This document shows positions 7,687-13,351 of a stretch of 13,351 nt of DNA, in pieces. The position numbers and the translations under genes were made by a program. Source of the stretch: Rhodocyclaceae bacterium (GTDB taxonomy: Bacteria > Pseudomonadota > Gammaproteobacteria > Burkholderiales > Rhodocyclaceae); assembly GCA_025361105.1 (NCBI GenBank), contig JANYAW010000404.1, forward strand, positions 1 to 13,351, given 5' to 3'. Numbering within the stretch: the first letter of the stretch is position 1; every line of letters begins with the position of its first letter. The notes below the pieces were generated by a model, which had not been told where the DNA came from, ran no database searches, and saw only the letters and a program-made list of their open reading frames with translations.

Positions 7687-9078
7687 CTACATCATTCCCA
7701 TTGCCCTGGGTAGCCATAACGATAAGCCCGGCCAATAGGTCACAATTATCAGGAACACCAGCATGGTGCACAACCATGGCATGACCGCCACAGCAAGTTC
7801 GGTAATGCCCATTTTCGAGATGCCACTGGCAACATAGAGATTAAGGCCAACTGGCGGATGACATAAGCCGATTTCCATATTGGCGTCAATCAGTATGCCG
7901 AAATGCACTGAGTCGATTGCGAGTCGAATCGCGGCCGGATGCAGTATCGGTGCCATTACCAGAATGATTGACGACGGTTCCATAATATTGCCGGCCAGCA
8001 GCAGCAGAACATTGGTGAAAGCCAGGAAACCTATCGGCCCCAGATCTTTGCCGATAATCCAGTCAGCCATCGCCTGCGGAATATTCTCGTGTGCCATCAA
8101 GAACGAAAAGAGCACCGCATTGGTTACGATGTAGAGCAACATGGCACTCAGGCTTGCCGACTTGAGCAATACCTTGGGCGTACTCTTCAGAGGCATATCT
8201 TTGTACACAAACACAGAGATGAAAAATGCATAAACTGCGCTCATCGCAGCCGCTTCTGTCGCCGTGAAAATGCCGCTGTAAATGCCGCCGATGATAATCA
8301 CCACCAGCATCAATCCCCAGATGCTTGCGCGAAAAGCCCTCCAGCGTTGTCCCCAAGTCGCTTTAACCATTCGCGGATAGGCGTTCTTCCTCGCCAGATA
8401 CCAAGTAACACTGCACAGCATGACCGTAAGCAATATTCCCGGGAAAACTCCAGCAACAAACAGCGCTCCAATCGAGGTGTTGGTTGAAATGGCATAAATT
8501 ACCTTGGGGATCGAAGGCAACATCAGGATGCCAAGTGACCCGGCGGTGATGATCACGCCGGCGCCAAAGCGCTTTGGATAGCCCTGTTTGACCATCGCCG
8601 GAAGAAGAATCGATCCGATGGCCACCACGGTGGCGACGCTGGAACCGCAGACCAAGGCAAACATCGCACAGGCAATGATCCCGGCGATTGCCAGCCCACC
8701 ATGCCAGTGGCCAACCATGCTGGTGGCGAAGAGAATCATCCGCCGCGCTACTCCACCATGCGTCAAAAAATTGCCTGCCAGAATAAAAAACGGGATTGCC
8801 ATGATTTCCCATTTTTCGATGCCGGTGAATAATTTCAGCGCAACCGCTTCGACCGGAACTTCCGTCAGCAGAAAGAGAAATGTCAAGACCGTCAAACCCA
8901 GCGCAATCGATACCGGTATGCCGGTGAGCATCAACGCTATCAGCAAGGCGAAGACAATGCCGACCTTGCCGCCGACAACGCAAACCGCCAACAACGCAGA
9001 GGCAATCACCGTCAGCCAGATGGCTGACTTCTGCTTGCTCATCGGCTCCCAATCGGCCGCCGGTGCTGCGGCGCTCAC
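7687..9078 (-). CDS. dctM: TRAP transporter large permease subunit DctM (C4-dicarboxylate type)
   Basis: The large membrane subunit of a tripartite ATP-independent periplasmic transporter, which carries the substrate and couples uptake to a cation (usually Na+) gradient. The 463-residue product is very hydrophobic, with a dozen or so membrane segments and hairpins. Recognisable family stretches include IEKWEIMAIPFFILAGNFLTHGG, ATVVAIGSILLPAMVKQGYP, TATEAAAMSAVYAFF, NIMEPSSIILVMAPI and EIGLCHPPVGLNLYVASG. The start is GTG at 9078, sharing GTGA with the dctQ stop, with an ideal GGAGG (9085-9089) six bases upstream. This gives an N-terminal extension of about 35 residues relative to many DctM proteins. 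Two otherwise conserved motifs are changed: GSSPAT is GSSVAT here and IPPSI is MLPSI (see findings). The frame is otherwise intact and ends with TAG just before the terminator. Confidence 0.95.
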   Translation of the reverse strand: MSAAAPAADWEPMSKQKSAIWLTVIASALLAVCVVGGKVGIVFALLIALMLTGIPVSIALGLTVLTFLFLLTEVPVEAVALKLFTGIEKWEIMAIPFFILAGNFLTHGGVARRMILFATSMVGHWHGGLAIAGIIACAMFALVCGSSVATVVAIGSILLPAMVKQGYPKRFGAGVIITAGSLGILMLPSIPKVIYAISTNTSIGALFVAGVFPGILLTVMLCSVTWYLARKNAYPRMVKATWGQRWRAFRASIWGLMLVVIIIGGIYSGIFTATEAAAMSAVYAFFISVFVYKDMPLKSTPKVLLKSASLSAMLLYIVTNAVLFSFLMAHENIPQAMADWIIGKDLGPIGFLAFTNVLLLLAGNIMEPSSIILVMAPILHPAAIRLAIDSVHFGILIDANMEIGLCHPPVGLNLYVASGISKMGITELAVAVMPWLCTMLVFLIIVTYWPGLSLWLPRAMGMM

Positions 9079-9704
9079 TTTGTGCCTCCGTGAGAAAGAA
9101 TGGCATCCAGGTCGCCGTCTTCGTCCAGCCCTTCCACTTCCGCCTCGTTGTGTTTAGGCATCTCTCCGGTGCGAACAAATGTCCATGTCACCTGCAGAAA
9201 GCGAAAACACATCAGGTAGGAACCGAGTGGAACAGCCGAGTAAACCACCCAGGTCGGCCATTCAAGATCCGGCGTGGTCGGCCCTTGCGGAAGGTCGCCG
9301 ATATCTATACCAATGGCGGTGAAGAACGCATAGTGCATACCGTTTTCCCAGACAAACCGCAGCCCGAGAGTGCCGATGGTGGCAGTAAACAGCATGCCGC
9401 AAAAAAGCGCGATCAGCACTGTGGTCCTGCGCCAGGCAACCGGGAGCCGACTTACCAGCACATCGACCCCGACATGCACACCCATGCGAACGCCATAGGC
9501 AGCACCAAACTTGGCCATCCAGACAAACATGATGATGCACAATTCCTGAGCCCAACTGAAATTGAGCGACAACATCCAGTCCTGGATCACAGGGATTTGG
9601 AAGCCACTGCCGTAGCGATGGATAATGGAAACGAAAATGATCAGCGTTGCGCCCGCCATGAGGAAAGAGATGATCCATTCCTCAAGATGATCAAGTACTT
9701 TCAT
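9075..9704 (-). CDS. dctQ: TRAP transporter small permease subunit DctQ
   Basis: Small membrane subunit of the TRAP transporter, which scaffolds DctM and helps dock the binding protein. The 209-residue product has about four hydrophobic segments. The family signature is visible as FSWAQELCIIMFVWMAKFGAAYGVRMGVHVGVDVL, spanning roughly residues 49-83, with the W-x-x-E and GA-x-x-x-R-x-G elements. It ends in an acidic cytoplasmic-type tail (NEAEVEGLDEDGDLDAI). I choose ATG 9704, because AAGGGAG at 9710-9716 is then spaced five bases from it. The upstream in-frame GTG at 9710 overlaps that ribosome site and is unlikely. The stop overlaps the dctM GTG start by four bases, so the two membrane subunits are probably made in step. 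Confidence 0.93.
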   Translation of the reverse strand: MKVLDHLEEWIISFLMAGATLIIFVSIIHRYGSGFQIPVIQDWMLSLNFSWAQELCIIMFVWMAKFGAAYGVRMGVHVGVDVLVSRLPVAWRRTTVLIALFCGMLFTATIGTLGLRFVWENGMHYAFFTAIGIDIGDLPQGPTTPDLEWPTWVVYSAVPLGSYLMCFRFLQVTWTFVRTGEMPKHNEAEVEGLDEDGDLDAILSHGGTK

Positions 9705-9729
9705 ATACACTCCCTTAGCTGGAAGAATT

Positions 9730-9774
9730 GTTGCACAAAACCAGTGGCAATCCGCCGCAATGCGTCATTGCAAC
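9730..9774 (-). other. dctP-dctQ intercistronic region with inverted repeats
   Basis: The 89 bases between dctP and dctQ contain a 6-bp hairpin (GCAATG at 9757-9762, loop CGT, CATTGC at 9766-9771). An alternative longer-range pairing joins GTTGCA (9730-9735) with TGCAAC (9769-9774). No U-run follows, so it is not an intrinsic terminator. By analogy with other binding-protein operons it could stabilise the dctP part of the mRNA and lower expression of dctQM; this is inference. Confidence 0.35.
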
Positions 9775-9793
9775 GAACCATGCAAAGATTGGA

Positions 9794-10795
9794 TCAAAGC
9801 TTCGAGGGACTAAAGTTGATCTCCTTGTAAACGCTTTGAATGAGTTCCTTGCCAATCCGCGATTCCATTTTCTGATGCACGGGTACCAGCGCCATTTTGA
9901 ATGCAAGGCGCTCTTCCTTGGTTGGTACATAGACTTGCGTCTTGCCGCTCTTCTTTACTCCTTCCAAAGCTTGATCGTTTTCAACCTTTGCGATCTGATT
10001 GGCGTAACGCGTCGCCTGCTCCATCGCATCATCGAGTTGCTTGCGAATATCTGCCGGCAAGCCGTCCCAGAATTTCTTGTTCACAATAACCGCATAGCCA
10101 AGGTAGCCGTGCTCAGTCAAGGTTAAATGCTTCTGCACCTCGTGCATTTTTTGCGTATAAAGGTTCGAGATCGGGTTTTCTGTTCCATCGACCACGCCAG
10201 TCTGCAAGGCCTGATACACCTCGGAAAACGCCATTACTTGCGGCAGTCCGCCGAGGCTGCGAATTTCTTCCTCAAGCACTTTTGAAGACTGGATGCGGAA
10301 CTTTTTGCCCTTCATGTCCGCCGGTGATTTGATCGGTGTATTGGCGGAGAAGGACTTGAAGCCATTGTCCCAATAGGCCAGCCCCTTGATGCCTGTTTTG
10401 TCCAGCTTGCCCAGTAGTTGCTGGCCAAGCGGGCCTAGGGTTATTTTTCGAAGCGACTCGTAGCCGTCGAAAATGAACGGCAAATCGAACACTTCGAACT
10501 CCTTGACGCCGAGGGGGCCGAACTTGGCAAGCGACGGCGCCAGCATTTGTACCGAACCGATTTGCAAGGCTTCCATTTCTTCCTTGTCCTTGTACAACTG
10601 ACTATTCGGATAGACCTCAACCTTGACCCGACCCTTGGTCATTTCCGCAGCTTTCAGCGCAAAGAAATCCGCCGCCTTGCCCTTGGGGGTATCGACCGAA
10701 ACCACATGGCTGAATTTGATGATGATGGGTTGCTGGGCAAACGCCACGCCGCAAAACAGGATCGTCGCCACAATAATTAATGAATGCAATTTCAT
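9794..10795 (-). CDS. dctP: TRAP transporter substrate-binding protein DctP (C4-dicarboxylate type)
   Basis: Periplasmic solute-binding protein that captures the substrate and delivers it to DctQM. The 333-residue product starts with a Sec signal peptide (MKLHSLIIVATILFCGVAFA, cleavage predicted after residue 20 before QQP). The mature protein shows the DctP-family pattern: IKFSHVVSVDTPKGKAA, VYPNSQLYKDKEEMEALQ, LAPSLAKFGPLGVKEFEVFDLP, KKFRIQSSKV with the conserved carboxylate-binding Arg at 167, and GVVDGTENPISN. These match C4-dicarboxylate (succinate, malate, fumarate) receptors rather than sialic-acid or ectoine ones, but the substrate is a prediction. I choose ATG 10795, with GGAG nine bases upstream. 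The frame is open to 10831, but that adds a charged tail (MKHNKNTTETEI) in front of the signal peptide and lacks a ribosome site. Confidence 0.94.
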   Translation of the reverse strand: MKLHSLIIVATILFCGVAFAQQPIIIKFSHVVSVDTPKGKAADFFALKAAEMTKGRVKVEVYPNSQLYKDKEEMEALQIGSVQMLAPSLAKFGPLGVKEFEVFDLPFIFDGYESLRKITLGPLGQQLLGKLDKTGIKGLAYWDNGFKSFSANTPIKSPADMKGKKFRIQSSKVLEEEIRSLGGLPQVMAFSEVYQALQTGVVDGTENPISNLYTQKMHEVQKHLTLTEHGYLGYAVIVNKKFWDGLPADIRKQLDDAMEQATRYANQIAKVENDQALEGVKKSGKTQVYVPTKEERLAFKMALVPVHQKMESRIGKELIQSVYKEINFSPSKL

Positions 10796-10820
10796 GATTT
10801 CCGTCTCCGTAGTGTTTTTG

Positions 10821-10848
10821 TTGTGCTTCAATTGTGCATCAAATGCAC
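10821..10848. promoter_or_regulatory. Direct repeat plus palindrome just upstream of dctP
   Basis: Two adjacent 11-base units, TTGTGCTTCAA (10821-10831) and TTGTGCATCAA (10832-10842), differ at one base and are spaced one helical turn apart. The second merges into a perfect palindrome, GTGCAT-CAA-ATGCAC (10834-10848). The cluster lies 26-53 bases before the dctP start codon, so it could be a repressor site, or an mRNA-leader element if transcription starts farther upstream. No regulator gene is in the window. Confidence 0.45.
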
Positions 10849-10894
10849 TCTTTGTTGGGCGTTTCGATGTAAATCACCGCGCCAAATCAAAAGA

Positions 10895-10914
10895 AGTGTT
10901 ACATGAATAACACT
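10895..10914. promoter_or_regulatory. Operator-like dyad upstream of dctP
   Basis: Perfect 7-bp inverted repeat AGTGTTA (10895-10901) and TAACACT (10908-10914) around a 6-base centre, about 100 bases upstream of the dctP start. Half-sites separated by 13 bases centre to centre are compatible with a dimeric transcription factor. It is AT-rich and has no following U-run, so it is a poor terminator. The identity of any regulator is unknown. Confidence 0.45.
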
Positions 10915-10955
10915 GGACGCAAGCCTTGAAGCAAACGGAACGGCGGCGACACCGG

Positions 10956-10984
10956 AAAGTCGCAAAGCGCTGCTTTGCGACTTT
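10956..10984. repeat. Perfect 13-bp palindrome next to the REP-like element
   Basis: AAAGTCGCAAAGC (10956-10968), loop GCT, GCTTTGCGACTTT (10972-10984): a perfect 13-bp stem with a 3-base loop. It directly abuts the GTAG of the neighbouring REP-like hairpin. It lacks a real U-run on either side (only TTT within the stem), so termination would be weak at best. It may be the second palindrome of a composite REP element, or a stabilising or attenuating leader hairpin for dctP if transcription starts upstream. Confidence 0.6.
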
Positions 10985-11016
10985 GTAGCGGGTCGGCTGT
11001 GCGAAGCCGACACCGC
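10985..11016 (+). repeat. REP-like palindrome with GTAG head
   Basis: Starts with GTAG (10985-10988) and forms an imperfect hairpin. GCGG (10988-10991) plus GTCGGCT (10992-10998) pairs with AGCCGAC (11005-11011) plus CCGC (11013-11016), with a single bulged A at 11012 and a 6-base loop GTGCGA. A GTAG tetranucleotide followed by a bulged GC-rich hairpin is the layout of REP elements mobilised by RAYT (TnpA-REP) transposases. Whether this family is repeated elsewhere in the genome cannot be seen here, and no transposase gene is in the window. Confidence 0.55.
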
Positions 11017-11050
11017 ATGCCCTGCACCAAAGGCCAGGCATCGGCCACAT

Positions 11051-11089
11051 AAAACAAAACCCGCAAAGCTTTAGGCAGTGCAGGTTTTG
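11051..11089 (-). terminator. Candidate terminator downstream of tRNA-Val
   Basis: Minus-strand RNA can form a 10-bp stem: CAAAACCTGC (11089-11080) pairs with GCGGGTTTTG (11064-11055), with one G-U pair. The loop is 15 bases and includes the self-complementary AAAGCTTT. A TTTTA tail follows (11054-11050). It begins 25 bases past the tRNA 3' end, where transcript termination is expected. The large loop and short U-run make it weaker than a classic terminator. Confidence 0.55.
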
Positions 11090-11113
11090 GCTTTTATCAA
11101 AGTCTAAAAAATT

Positions 11114-11189
11114 TGGTGGGTGCTGACGGGGTCGAACCGCCGACATTCGCCTTGTAAGGGCGACGCTCTACCAACTGAGCTAAGCACCC
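11114..11189 (-). tRNA. tRNA-Val (anticodon UAC)
   Basis: A 76-base gene folding into a complete cloverleaf. The acceptor stem is GGGTGCT/AGCACCC and the D stem GCTC/GAGC with loop AGTTGGTA. The anticodon stem is TCGCC/GGCGA with loop CTTACAA, giving anticodon TAC, which reads valine GUN codons. The variable loop has five bases, and the T arm is GGCGG-TTCGACC-CCGTC with one G-U pair. The 3' ACCA is encoded. It lies 61 bases downstream of lon on the same strand. Confidence 0.97.
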
Positions 11190-11228
11190 GCTGAAACCGG
11201 GTTACTGTGGTGTTCAACAGCGGTGCGA

Positions 11229-11257
11229 ATTCTAACAGATCACACGCTTTTCAGTGG
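11229..11257 (-). promoter_or_regulatory. Weak candidate promoter for tRNA-Val
   Basis: TAGAAT at 11234-11229 on the minus strand is a good -10 box, about 40 bases before the mature tRNA 5' end. The sequence at the -35 position (around 11251-11257, overlapping the lon stop) matches poorly. The tRNA could instead be made by read-through from lon; I see no terminator between them. Confidence 0.3.
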
Positions 11258-13351
11258 GTGAGCACTCCCCCTGCCACTGGGTCTTCCGTGGTCACGCTGA
11301 CGGCTGCGATGACTTGCGTGTCGGCTTGTGGAACCGCATCGGCCAAAGCAACTGGCACACGCTCTAGGGCGAGTTCGAGCACTTTATCGATCCAACGTAC
11401 CGGTTGAATTTCAATCCGATTTTTGATCGTGTCAGAAATTTCAGCTAAGTCCTTTACATTTTCCTCTGGAATCAACGCCAAGCGAATTCCACCGCGCACG
11501 GCAGCCAGTAATTTTTCTTTGAGACCGCCGATCGGCAGCACTTCGCCGCGCAAGGTTATTTCACCCGTCATCGCCACATCGGCGCGCACTGGAATCCCGG
11601 TCAGCACAGAAACCAGGGCAGTACAGATGGCGATACCAGCACTCGGACCGTCTTTCGGCGTGGCACCTTCGGGCAAGTGAATATGAATGTCGCTTTTTTG
11701 GTAGAAATCTTCGGCTATCCCCAGTGAGCGACTGCGTTTGCGAACCACTGACAGCGCCGCTTGTATCGATTCAGTCATCACATCGCCGAGTTTGCCAGTG
11801 GTCATGGTTTTGCCTTTGCCCGGCAGCGCCACGGTTTCTATAGTCAGCAATTCACCACCAACTTCTGTCCAGGCAAGTCCAGTGACTTGGCCGACTTGAT
11901 TTTCTTTTTCTGCCATACCAAAACTAAAGCGACGCACGCCGAGAAACTTGTCGAGGTTTTTTGAATTCACCACGATTTTATTTTTGCGTGGCCGCATTAC
12001 CAGAGACTTCACTGCCTTGCGACAGATTTTCGAAATTTCTCGTTCCAGCGCACGCACACCCGCTTCGCGCGTGTAGTAACGCACGATATCACGTAGTGCT
12101 TCTTCGGTAACACTGACTTCGTCGCGCTTGATACCGTTGGCTTTGAGTTGTTTGGGCAACAAATAACGCACGGCGATGTTGACCTTTTCGTCTTCGGTGT
12201 AACCCGAAAGCCGTATCACTTCGAGACGATCAAGTAGTGCGGCCGGAATATTCATGGTGTTCGCGGTGGCGACGAACATCACGTCCGAGAGATCGAAATC
12301 GACTTCGATATAGTGATCCTGGAAGGTGTGGTTTTGTTCCGGGTCGAGTACTTCAAGCAATGCCGACGACGGATCGCCGCGAAAATCCTGACCCAATTTA
12401 TCGACTTCATCGAGCAAAAACAGGGGATTCTTGACGCCCGCTTTAGCCATGTTTTGCAAAATCTTGCCCGGCATAGAACCAATGTAAGTGCGTCGATGTC
12501 CACGAATTTCGGCTTCGTCGCGAACACCGCCTAATGCCATGCGGATGAACTTACGATTAGTTGCTTTGGCAATGGATTGACCGAGCGAAGTCTTACCCAC
12601 TCCCGGTGGCCCGACTAGACAAAGAATCGGTGCTTTGACTTTTTCTACTCGCTGTTGCACGGCGAGATATTCAACGATGCGCTCTTTGACTTTCTCTAAT
12701 CCGTAGTGATCTTTGTCGAGCACTTTTTCGGCGACGGCAAGATCTTTGCTGATGCGCGATTTCTTGCGCCATGGCAAACCAATCAACGTCTCAATGTAAT
12801 TGCGCACCACTGTCGCTTCGGCCGACATCGGCGACATGAGTTTGAGTTTTTTGAATTCCGAAGTTGCTTTGGCGAGCGCTTCTTTGCTCAATCCGCTGCC
12901 CTTAATTTTTTTGTCCATCTCCTCCAGATCGGCGCCCTCTTCACCTTCACCGAGTTCTTTCTGGATGGCCTTGACTTGTTCGTTCAGGTAATACTCGCGC
13001 TGGCTTTTTTCCATCTGCCGCTTGACGCGACCGCGAATGCGCTTTTCGACTTGAAGGATGTCCAGCTCGGCTTCGAGTTGGCTGAGTAATTTTTCGAGCC
13101 GCTGAGTAATAGTAAATACTTCGAGAATTTCCTGCTTTTGCTCCAGCTTCAATGGCAGGTGTGCGGCAATCGTATCGGCCAGTCGACCAGCATCTTCAAT
13201 CCCACCCAGCGAAGTCAAAACTTCTGGTGGAATTTTTTTGTTGAGTTTGACGTATTGATCAAATTGCGCCAACACAGTGCGGCGCATTGCTTCGCTTTCG
13301 TTGTCGGTGCGGTCGTCTTTCTCGATCAAGCGAACGCCAGCGACAAACAAT
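11251..13351 (-). CDS. lon: Lon ATP-dependent protease (N-terminus off the right edge)
   Basis: Lon is the cytoplasmic AAA+ serine protease that degrades misfolded and regulatory proteins. The 700 or so residues present cover the end of the N-terminal substrate-binding domain, the coiled-coil (EKRIRGRVKRQMEKSQREYYLNEQ region), the ATPase and the protease. Counting from the first complete codon at 13350: Walker A GPPGVGKT at 247-254, Walker B FLLDEVDK at 311-318, sensor/arginine region RLSGYTEDEK near 380-389, catalytic Ser570 in KDGPSAGIA and catalytic Lys613 in GGLKEKLLAA. Compared with E. coli Lon (784 residues), about 100 residues are missing upstream. The first codon in the window is a TTG inside the gene, not a start. 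The C-terminal extension after the conserved VLELALERVP is about 35 residues, rich in Ala, Val and Thr. Confidence 0.98.
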   Translation of the reverse strand, partial: LFVAGVRLIEKDDRTDNESEAMRRTVLAQFDQYVKLNKKIPPEVLTSLGGIEDAGRLADTIAAHLPLKLEQKQEILEVFTITQRLEKLLSQLEAELDILQVEKRIRGRVKRQMEKSQREYYLNEQVKAIQKELGEGEEGADLEEMDKKIKGSGLSKEALAKATSEFKKLKLMSPMSAEATVVRNYIETLIGLPWRKKSRISKDLAVAEKVLDKDHYGLEKVKERIVEYLAVQQRVEKVKAPILCLVGPPGVGKTSLGQSIAKATNRKFIRMALGGVRDEAEIRGHRRTYIGSMPGKILQNMAKAGVKNPLFLLDEVDKLGQDFRGDPSSALLEVLDPEQNHTFQDHYIEVDFDLSDVMFVATANTMNIPAALLDRLEVIRLSGYTEDEKVNIAVRYLLPKQLKANGIKRDEVSVTEEALRDIVRYYTREAGVRALEREISKICRKAVKSLVMRPRKNKIVVNSKNLDKFLGVRRFSFGMAEKENQVGQVTGLAWTEVGGELLTIETVALPGKGKTMTTGKLGDVMTESIQAALSVVRKRSRSLGIAEDFYQKSDIHIHLPEGATPKDGPSAGIAICTALVSVLTGIPVRADVAMTGEITLRGEVLPIGGLKEKLLAAVRGGIRLALIPEENVKDLAEISDTIKNRIEIQPVRWIDKVLELALERVPVALADAVPQADTQVIAAVSVTTEDPVAGGVLTH

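Larger units (their letters stand above)
10796..11113. other. Gene-free region between tRNA-Val and dctP
   Basis: About 320 bases without a credible gene; the short open frames here lack ribosome sites and recognisable composition. In the direction of transcription it contains the tRNA terminator, a GTAG-headed REP-like hairpin, a perfect 13-bp palindrome, an operator-like dyad and a direct-repeat/palindrome cluster near dctP. The dctP promoter must be here, but I found no convincing sigma70 pair. A TTTGGC-G-CGG stretch near 10875-10887 has a -24-like GG without the matching -12 GC, so a sigma54 site is not supported. Confidence 0.7.

Noticed and set aside
8363..9178. A 271-codon open frame on the minus strand overlapping dctM and dctQ
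   Set aside because: It is another frame of two clear transporter genes. Its translation is rich in Arg, His, Cys and Trp, with no domain or ribosome site.
9063..9830. A 255-codon plus-strand open frame antisense to dctQ
   Set aside because: It lies opposite a well-supported gene, and its predicted protein has shadow-like composition and no recognisable family.
10796..10831. Upstream-extended start for dctP
   Set aside because: It puts a charged 12-residue tail before the signal peptide. The GGAG ribosome site fits ATG 10795 instead.
10872..10890. Possible sigma54 promoter for dctP
   Set aside because: A -24-like TGGC is present, but the GC ten bases later is absent, so the strict spacing rule fails.
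11111..11140. Integration (att) site formed by a duplicated tRNA-Val 3' end
   Set aside because: I found no second copy of the tRNA 3' sequence near the other end of the dctPQM segment and no integrase gene.
10828..11146. Short open frames in the tRNA-dctP gap as small genes
   Set aside because: They run through the palindromes and the tRNA, lack ribosome sites and have no recognisable sequence features.
13348..13350. Apparent start codon of lon near the right edge
   Set aside because: The codon is TTG inside the N-terminal domain. The alignment with known Lon continues upstream, so the gene is cut by the window rather than starting here.

Overview
The window is an ordinary stretch of a proteobacterial chromosome, most likely from a betaproteobacterium. 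The grounds for this are the gene order ndk-rlmN-pilF-rodZ-ispG-hisS-yfgM-bamB, which is typical of that class, and a C4-dicarboxylate-type TRAP transporter whose proteins resemble those of Burkholderiales-like bacteria. I cannot name a genus from the sequence. Every gene I can support is on the minus strand, so transcription runs from right to left.

Reading in that direction: the right edge (11251-13351) holds most of lon, the ATP-dependent protease, with its N-terminus off the window. A tRNA-Val(UAC) gene follows at 11114-11189, with a candidate terminator at 11051-11089. Next is a gene-free stretch of about 320 bases (10796-11113). It holds a REP-like hairpin with a GTAG head, a perfect 13-bp palindrome, an operator-like dyad and a small direct-repeat/palindrome cluster. 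Then comes a complete TRAP transporter operon, dctP-dctQ-dctM (7687-10795), closed by a perfect 13-bp intrinsic terminator at 7636-7664.

The left half (1-7541) is a compact housekeeping gene string: ndk (nucleotide balance), rlmN (23S rRNA/tRNA methylation), pilF (type IV pilus pilotin), rodZ (cell-shape scaffold), ispG (isoprenoid synthesis), hisS (tRNA charging), yfgM (periplasmic TPR partner of the translocon) and bamB (outer-membrane protein assembly, cut by the left edge). Junctions are tight. Three are 4-base ATGA/GTGA overlaps, one is a 14-base overlap, and the others are gaps of 5, 6 and 24 bases. This suggests one polycistronic unit with translational coupling. The internal genes share an envelope and translation theme rather than one pathway.

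I found no convincing previously undescribed system. There is no CRISPR array, phage, toxin-antitoxin, defence module or insertion sequence. The points most worth a second look are the intergenic repeats and operator-like sites upstream of dctP, the unusual residues at conserved DctM motifs, and the placement of the transporter between a tRNA gene and the ndk operon.
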